Shown one piece after another: positions 58,931 through 64,000 of a DNA stretch of 64,000 nt. The notes under the pieces were generated by a model. It was given only the letters and a program-made list of their open reading frames with translations, was not told the DNA's origin and searched no databases. Every line of letters begins with the position of its first letter. Within the stretch, counting starts at the first letter, position 1. This DNA comes from Pilaira anomala (Eukaryota; Mucoromycota; Mucoromycetes; Mucorales; Mucoraceae). The stretch lies in contig JAIXMQ010000026.1 of assembly GCA_025716855.1 (NCBI GenBank), positions 62,001 through 126,000 on the forward strand, written 5' to 3'. The translations under genes were made by a program, and so were the position numbers.

Positions 58931-59560
58931 AGCTTGGAAAGAATTGTGAAGAAGAGTAGTTGTCATCAGAAGAAGTAAAATGTAGTAAAAATAAATAAAA
59001 ATAATAACATTTATGGCGAGTATTTATAATGATTTTTTCACATAGAAGTTCTGTAAAGGACGGAAGGGATAATTAGAAAAAAAAAAGAACGAAAAAGTAA
59101 CTAGAAATTTGCTATTAAAAGTATCAGTGATTTCAACTTAAACGACTTTCAGCCTTGTTGCCTTCGGTATTATAACCTTCTCAAGAAAGATTTTTCTAAA
59201 AAAAAATATCTTTCAACCCGTTCTCACGTTAAGATTTGGGCAGATTTTTTCTAAAAAAAATATCTTTCAGCCCGTTCTGATGTTGGAAGGAGAAAGTGAA
59301 AAATTGAAAACTACCTTTAATTCTTTCGCCGATTGTACAATGAAAAAACTTGGGAGCTTTTAAACTGATAAAGATAATGAACATAGAGTCATCGATTTAT
59401 AAATCAACGAAGAAATCGAAACAGAATAAATCTAATTAGATCATTGTTTATCAATTACAGGAGGATTAGAGAGGATTTACTGCGCTTACATTTAATCGAA
59501 ACAGGCGCACGTAAGTACTTTAATTTTAGACATGTGGTTTTAGCTATACTGAATGAAGTA

Positions 59561-59733
59561 CCGTACCCGCTCTATTTAAGGCCGTTCGATTTAAGGCCAT
59601 TTCCGATTTAAGGCCGCAATTTTCTGAATATTTTGCCTATTTTAACTTTTTTCAAGGCATAAATAAGGCCATGACACGATTTAAGGCCGCAAAAGTCTGA
59701 AATATTTTATGGCCTTATATAGAGCGGGTACTG
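59561..59733. mobile_element. MITE with pogo-like terminal inverted repeats, 173 bp
   Basis: The terminal inverted repeats are about 23 bp: left CCGTACCCGCTCTATTTAAG, right (reverse complement) CAGTACCCGCTCTATATAAG, both continuing GCC. Both ends abut TA (59559-59560 and 59734-59735), the target duplication of Tc1/mariner-pogo elements, and the CAGT terminus also fits pogo/Fot1. The interior repeats the motif ATTTAAGGCC several times in the same orientation. There is no coding capacity, so it is non-autonomous. Confidence 0.75.
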
Positions 59734-59932
59734 TAACTATTATGTTGTTATGAACAGTTGTTTGCATTTTCATTTTACGATAAACGTAGTTTTAGAGTAG
59801 CCAAAAATCAAATTGATTAATGGAAAAGGCTGCGATATTGATATATTTCTTTAGAGAGCAATTACCGCGAAACAATAAATCAAAAACGAAGCAACAGTAT
59901 GTAAATAATTGCTTTCAAAATTCTTACACTAA

Positions 59933-60078
59933 ATGCATCTTGTTGGGGGAGAACGGTGATAACTGTTCGGGAAGGTTTATTGTTATTGTTACTGTTATTG
60001 CTGTTGAAAAGCTATAGACTTAACAGAGCCCAATTGTTAGGGAAGAGTAAATGTCATGAGAGCTAAAGCCTTGTAAAC
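59933..60078. repeat. Second-half copy of the dispersed repeat
   Basis: Matches 58795-58925 in order and orientation: ATGCATCTTG, a TTATTG-type run, TATAGACTTAACAGAGCCC, TGTTAGGGAAGAG, GCTAAAGCCTTGTA. It ends just before the palindromic array. Confidence 0.65.
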
Positions 60079-60085
60079 TTTCAAT

Positions 60086-62625
60086 CAATCCCAAAAAAAA
60101 TTGAGCCAATCAAATCATCGAAAAAAGGGGAAAAAGTGAATTTTTAGGTAAAAATCCGCAGGTCCCGACCTTTGGATTTTTTCAAGTGTTTTAAATGTGG
60201 ATATATCTCGGGATTATAAGAATTTTAGAGCAAAGCTATTGAATGGTTTCTAATATAAAATTTGACGCTCTTTCGAATGGTGTAAAAATCAAAGTAGAGT
60301 AATTATAAAGATTAATGTTTATTGTGAAAAAGTCAAATTACGGTTTTTGTTAGGGCAGGTATATTTTTCATATCTAAAGTTACGAATCCAAATACACGAA
60401 AAAATGCGTCTTTAAATTCTGCATCGACTGTATATCACATTGTATATTAGAATAATTGATTTAAGATGACTTTAATTTGACAAGAAAGAAAATTTTGTCC
60501 ATATCTCGATTTTTTTTTTCATTTTAGGGGTAAAAAACGGGGTGTCCATAGGGGGTAGTGGTGCATCTAGTCTACTTTCATAGGGTGTGTAACGTTTCAC
60601 ACTGCTTAAATCCCTATATGCACCCCGTTTGTTTTTTTCCTTTAAAAAATGTAAAGATATTAACAAAATTTTCTTTCTTGTCAAATTAAAGTCATCTTAA
60701 ATCAAGTATTCTAATATACAATGTGATATACAGTCGATGCAGAATTTGATGGCACATCTGTCTATGGATTTAAAATGATATGTCTAGAAGCATAAAATAT
60801 ACTTGCCCTAAACAAAGACTGTAAATTCGACTTTCTTAAAAAATACAATAATAGCCATTAATCTTTATAATTACTTTACTTTGATTTTTGCTTCATTCTA
60901 AATAGCCTCGAATTATATACTAGAAACTATTCAATAGCTTTCCTCTAAAAGCTTTATAATACCAACATATATTATCCACATTTATGTAAACATTCAAAAA
61001 AATCAAAAAGGCTCGGGAAACAGTTTTTGCTAGAAAAAGTATATTTTTTATATATATAAAAAATATATCTTTGTATGAAGATATCTTTCCATATAAATTT
61101 AGAATTTTCTGGATATAGTATTGTATAATAAAATAGTTAATATTGAAGGAATTTACTTTGACATGAAAGATTTCTAGGGCTTAAAATTTAAGCTGTGTTT
61201 AGTTAATTTAGAGTGGTGGGTGACTCACCAATAAGCGCGCCTCATATAAACTACACACACCACATATTTAAGCCCAGAAAACCTTTCATGTCAAAGTAAA
61301 GTCCTTTAATATTAGTTATTTTATTATACACTACTATATCCAGAAAATTCTAAATTTATATGGGCAGATGATTGTATATAAAGATGTATCTTTTTATATG
61401 TAAAAAATATACTTTCTCTAACAAAAACTGTTTTCCTTACATGCACTACAAATGGAGAGTGCATGTAGCATGGTCTACATACACCTCGTTTTTCGGTCCC
61501 AGAAATCAAAATTTTGACAAAAAATACCTTCTTGTCAAAGTAACGTTCCTCTAAATCAACTATTTCATTAAACAATATGATATACAGAAAGTGCAGAATT
61601 TGAAGGCGCATCTTTCTAAACCATTCGATTTATATTATTAGAAACAGGAAATATACTTGCCCTAATAAAAACTTTATTTCGTTTTCTGACAGTAAACATA
61701 AATTATTATTATTACTTAGCTTTGATTTTTGCATCATTAAAAAGAGCGCAAAATTCTACATGTGTCATTAAAAGGCCAAGCTTTAAAACCTTTTTAATCT
61801 AAAGATGTATGGATATTTCTGAATTTTGAAAAAATCCATAGGGGGGGACTAGCAAATTTTTCTAAAAAATGGAATTTTTTTCACAGCTTAAAAAAAAATA
61901 AAAATTAGAAATGTAGATATATCTTTGTATTTAAATGGTTTTAAAGTTTAGCTTTTTATTGATGTCTAAGGTAGAATTTGACGCTCTTTCGAATGGTGTA
62001 AGAATAAAAGTAACATAATTATAAATTTTAATAATCATTGCGAAAAAGCACAGCTTCTATTAGGACATGTATATTTTTTATATATAAGATGATAAATCTA
62101 AATGCATAGAAATCGTAGTTTTTAAATTCTACATCTTTGGAATATAACATTGTCTAACAAAATATGTCTGTATCCTGATTTGGTTTTTTTCCTGTTTTTG
62201 GACCTAAAAATTGAGATTTCGGTCCAAATTTCTTTCTTTTTCAAATTAAAGTCTTTTATTTTACCTATTCTATTATACAATATAATATACAATCGACGCA
62301 GAATTTGAAGGCGCATCTTTCTATTGATTTAGAATTATTATTTTTTATGTAGAAAATATACTTGCCCTAACAAAAACTGTATATCGTTTTTTTATAATAC
62401 CTATTAATATTTGTTACTAGTTTACTCTGATTTTTACATCATTGAAAAGAGCGTCAAATTCTACATGTATTGGTAAAAATCTAAGCTTTAAAACCTTTTT
62501 AATGTAAAGATGTATGGATATTTCTGAATCTTGAAAAAATCCATAGGGGGGGACTGGCTTATTTTTGCCTAAAAATACACTTTTTCCTCCTTTTCCGATG
62601 ATTTGATTGGCTCGAAAATCTTTTC
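60086..62625. repeat. Array of long imperfect palindromes with terminal inverted repeats, about 2.5 kb
   Basis: The ends are inverted: GAGCCAATCAAATCATCG near 60104 and its complement near 62595-62617. Inside are successive snap-back units: arms about 60160-60560 and 60620-60990 (centre about 60585), about 61000-61210 and 61235-61440 (centre about 61220), and about 61850-62200 and 62215-62560 (centre about 62205), plus a single arm at about 61490-61830. Shared blocks recur, such as GCAGAATTTGAAGGCGCATC at about 61596 and 62300 (variant at 60739) and ATATACTTGCCCTAA. No protein-coding frame above about 95 codons. Transcripts would fold into long hairpins. Confidence 0.75.
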
Positions 62626-63084
62626 GCTACAGCAAAAAAAATCATGTCTACAATACCTCGTTTTTCTTTATCAAAAAGACTAATTAAGGCCAGTAAACAC
62701 AGGTAGTGTAGCGTAGGGCTTTACTGTCGTAATAGAATGGTAGTATCAAAAGGTCTCTTCCTTTAAAAAATTTTTTTCACCATAAATTAAAAGTAAAAGA
62801 GGCAGATTTAACTATATCAAGAATTATATTACTTTGGCAAATATTGACCACCAAAAGTTTTAATGCAATTGTATAGTTAGTTAAACTGATATGGCTGCTT
62901 TATTTTTGCTTAAGCAAAATGGCATGTCCTCAAGGATAAAGAAAATTAACAATTATAGCAATGTACATACATAACTAGTGAATGATATTGAAAGATTTAT
63001 ATGTATAATATGTATAATAACTATGTATATATATTCCAAATAAACTCGAGAAACACTCTGAAATAAAATGGGAAAATGTGGTTC

Positions 63085-63300
63085 ATTGTACACTTTTATT
63101 AGGAATTAATGGTAACTAACTATATTGGAGGAAAATTCCGTTCAAAGACAAAAAACAAATGATTTATGTGATTACATATACAGAATAAAAATACAGAATA
63201 AAAAAATGAAAACTAGTAGCAAAAATAGTTTGAATAAAAGAACCAACTTGCGTTTAATTGAAAATACAAGAAAAGAAAAAGGGTGATATTAATACACAAA
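63085..63300. repeat. First-half copy of the dispersed repeat
   Basis: Same orientation as 58555-58760: CACTTTTATTAGGAATTAAT, ATTCCGTTCAAAGA, ATAGTTTGAATAAAAGAACC, then AAAGGATTAGATTAA. Together with the copy at 58545 it brackets the MITE and the palindromic array. Confidence 0.65.
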
Positions 63301-63426
63301 GGAGTAAAGGATTAGATTAAATATAAGAAATCAAAAGTAAACTCGCCCAAGCATTAAAATAAAACGCGTATATTTGTTTATTTGATATATTTATATTTTT
63401 ACAGATTTTTTTTCTATGTATATAAT

Positions 63427-64000
63427 TTACAAAGTCTTGACTTTACCACGGAATTCATCAAGTGACTTGTACCCTTTAGCAACCATAATATCAGTTAATT
63501 CCTTATTGATACGAGCAAAGACACCAGGACCTTCTTCCTTTAAGGTAGTACCAATTTGAACAGCACTGGCACCAGCCAAGACATGAAGGAAGACTTCTTT
63601 ACCAGATGTGACACCACCAACACCAATCACTTGCTTGTTAGGCAAACGACGGTAGAAGGCATTTACATTAGCCAAAGCAGTATTTAAAACCATCAAACCA
63701 CCTAATCCACCAAATCCATCCTTGGGTTTAATCAAAGCAGTCTCAGTCTCAAAGTCAATTGCTAATCCATTACCGACTGAGTTAATACAAGTGACATAAG
63801 CCAAATTATCAAATTTATTAAAGATGGCAGCAGCAGCATCAAAATGTGCGATATCGAAATAAGGAGGTAACTTGACACCAAAAGGTTTCTTGATCAATGG
63901 TGCTAATACATTCAATGCATTCTCCATTGCTTCCATATCGTAACCTAATTGAGGCTTACCAGGTACATTGGGACAAGAAAAATTGACTTCTAAAACACAA
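63427..64000 (-). CDS. Dihydroorotate dehydrogenase, class IA (cytosolic), 3' part
   Basis: The last 191 residues are visible; the gene continues past 64000. The catalytic loop [17 protein letters not shown] contains the active Cys that defines class 1A enzymes (class 2 has Ser). [41 protein letters not shown] and [10 protein letters not shown] form the FMN barrel. It oxidises dihydroorotate to orotate in pyrimidine synthesis with fumarate as acceptor, independent of the respiratory chain. The visible part reads as one exon; no membrane or mitochondrial features can be judged as the N-terminus is missing. Confidence 0.94.
   Translation of the reverse strand, partial: CVLEVNFSCPNVPGKPQLGYDMEAMENALNVLAPLIKKPFGVKLPPYFDIAHFDAAAAIFNKFDNLAYVTCINSVGNGLAIDFETETALIKPKDGFGGLGGLMVLNTALANVNAFYRRLPNKQVIGVGGVTSGKEVFLHVLAGASAVQIGTTLKEEGPGVFARINKELTDIMVAKGYKSLDEFRGKVKTL

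Noticed and set aside
58674..61611. Short frames in the repeat region
   Set aside because: They run through hexanucleotide runs and palindrome arms, differ between repeat copies and have no recognisable motif.
1..64000. tRNA, rRNA or CRISPR arrays
   Set aside because: I looked for T-arm-like GTTCRANNC boxes with matching stems, rRNA signatures and regularly spaced repeats; none gave a consistent structure.

Overview
The window looks like nuclear DNA of an early-diverging filamentous fungus, most likely Mucoromycota (Mucorales). It is AT-rich and gene-dense, with many 50-90 nt GT-AG introns that carry long A or T runs. The protein set fits this lineage: cold-shock domain protein, Ras of the Mucor RAS3/RasB type, frequenin, Npr3, hyaluronan/chitin-synthase-like GT2 enzyme, and a Fanzor-like relic. 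All gene calls come from reading frames, splice sites and remembered family motifs. No database search was possible.

Layout. 0-4 kb: 3' end of a BLOC-1 subunit 4-like gene, a cold-shock gene with a 9-nt exon, and a Spo71/Mug56-like double-PH gene. 3.8-10.4 kb: gene-poor, one decayed fragment. 10.4-13.4 kb: two tandem genes for Cid1-like nucleotidyltransferases (copies A and B). 13.5-29.2 kb: housekeeping genes (MLH1, ornithine aminotransferase, Fanzor-like relic, MTQ2, a DUF1770-like gene, a cyclase-family hydrolase, mitochondrial ribosomal protein uL3m, a Zn2Cys6 regulator). 30.0-41.2 kb: six more Cid1-like copies in tandem on the minus strand (D, E, F, G, H, C going up in coordinate). D and H are broken. 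42.3-58.3 kb: NCS1/frequenin, Ras, Npr3, a HAS-like synthase, NDUFB7 and a giant sacsin-like DUF3684 protein. 58.3-63.4 kb: no genes, but dispersed repeats, a pogo-like MITE and a 2.5-kb array of palindromes. 63.4 kb to the end: 3' part of a class IA dihydroorotate dehydrogenase.

Two themes stand out. First, eight copies of one Cid1-like family share a conserved five-exon structure, including a second exon of exactly 113 nt in B, C, E, F and G. Only copy B keeps all three catalytic aspartates. A and C have lost the first, and E, F and G have lost two or three although their spliced frames are intact at 501-506 codons. This looks like an expanding pseudoenzyme family. Second, tiny exons are required to restore conserved protein sequence in three genes: 9 nt in the cold-shock gene, 25 and 11 nt in frequenin, and 18, 22 and apparently only 2 nt in Ras.

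For nearly all spliced models below, the exon lengths were summed and are a multiple of three. The exceptions are the partial genes and the pseudogenes.
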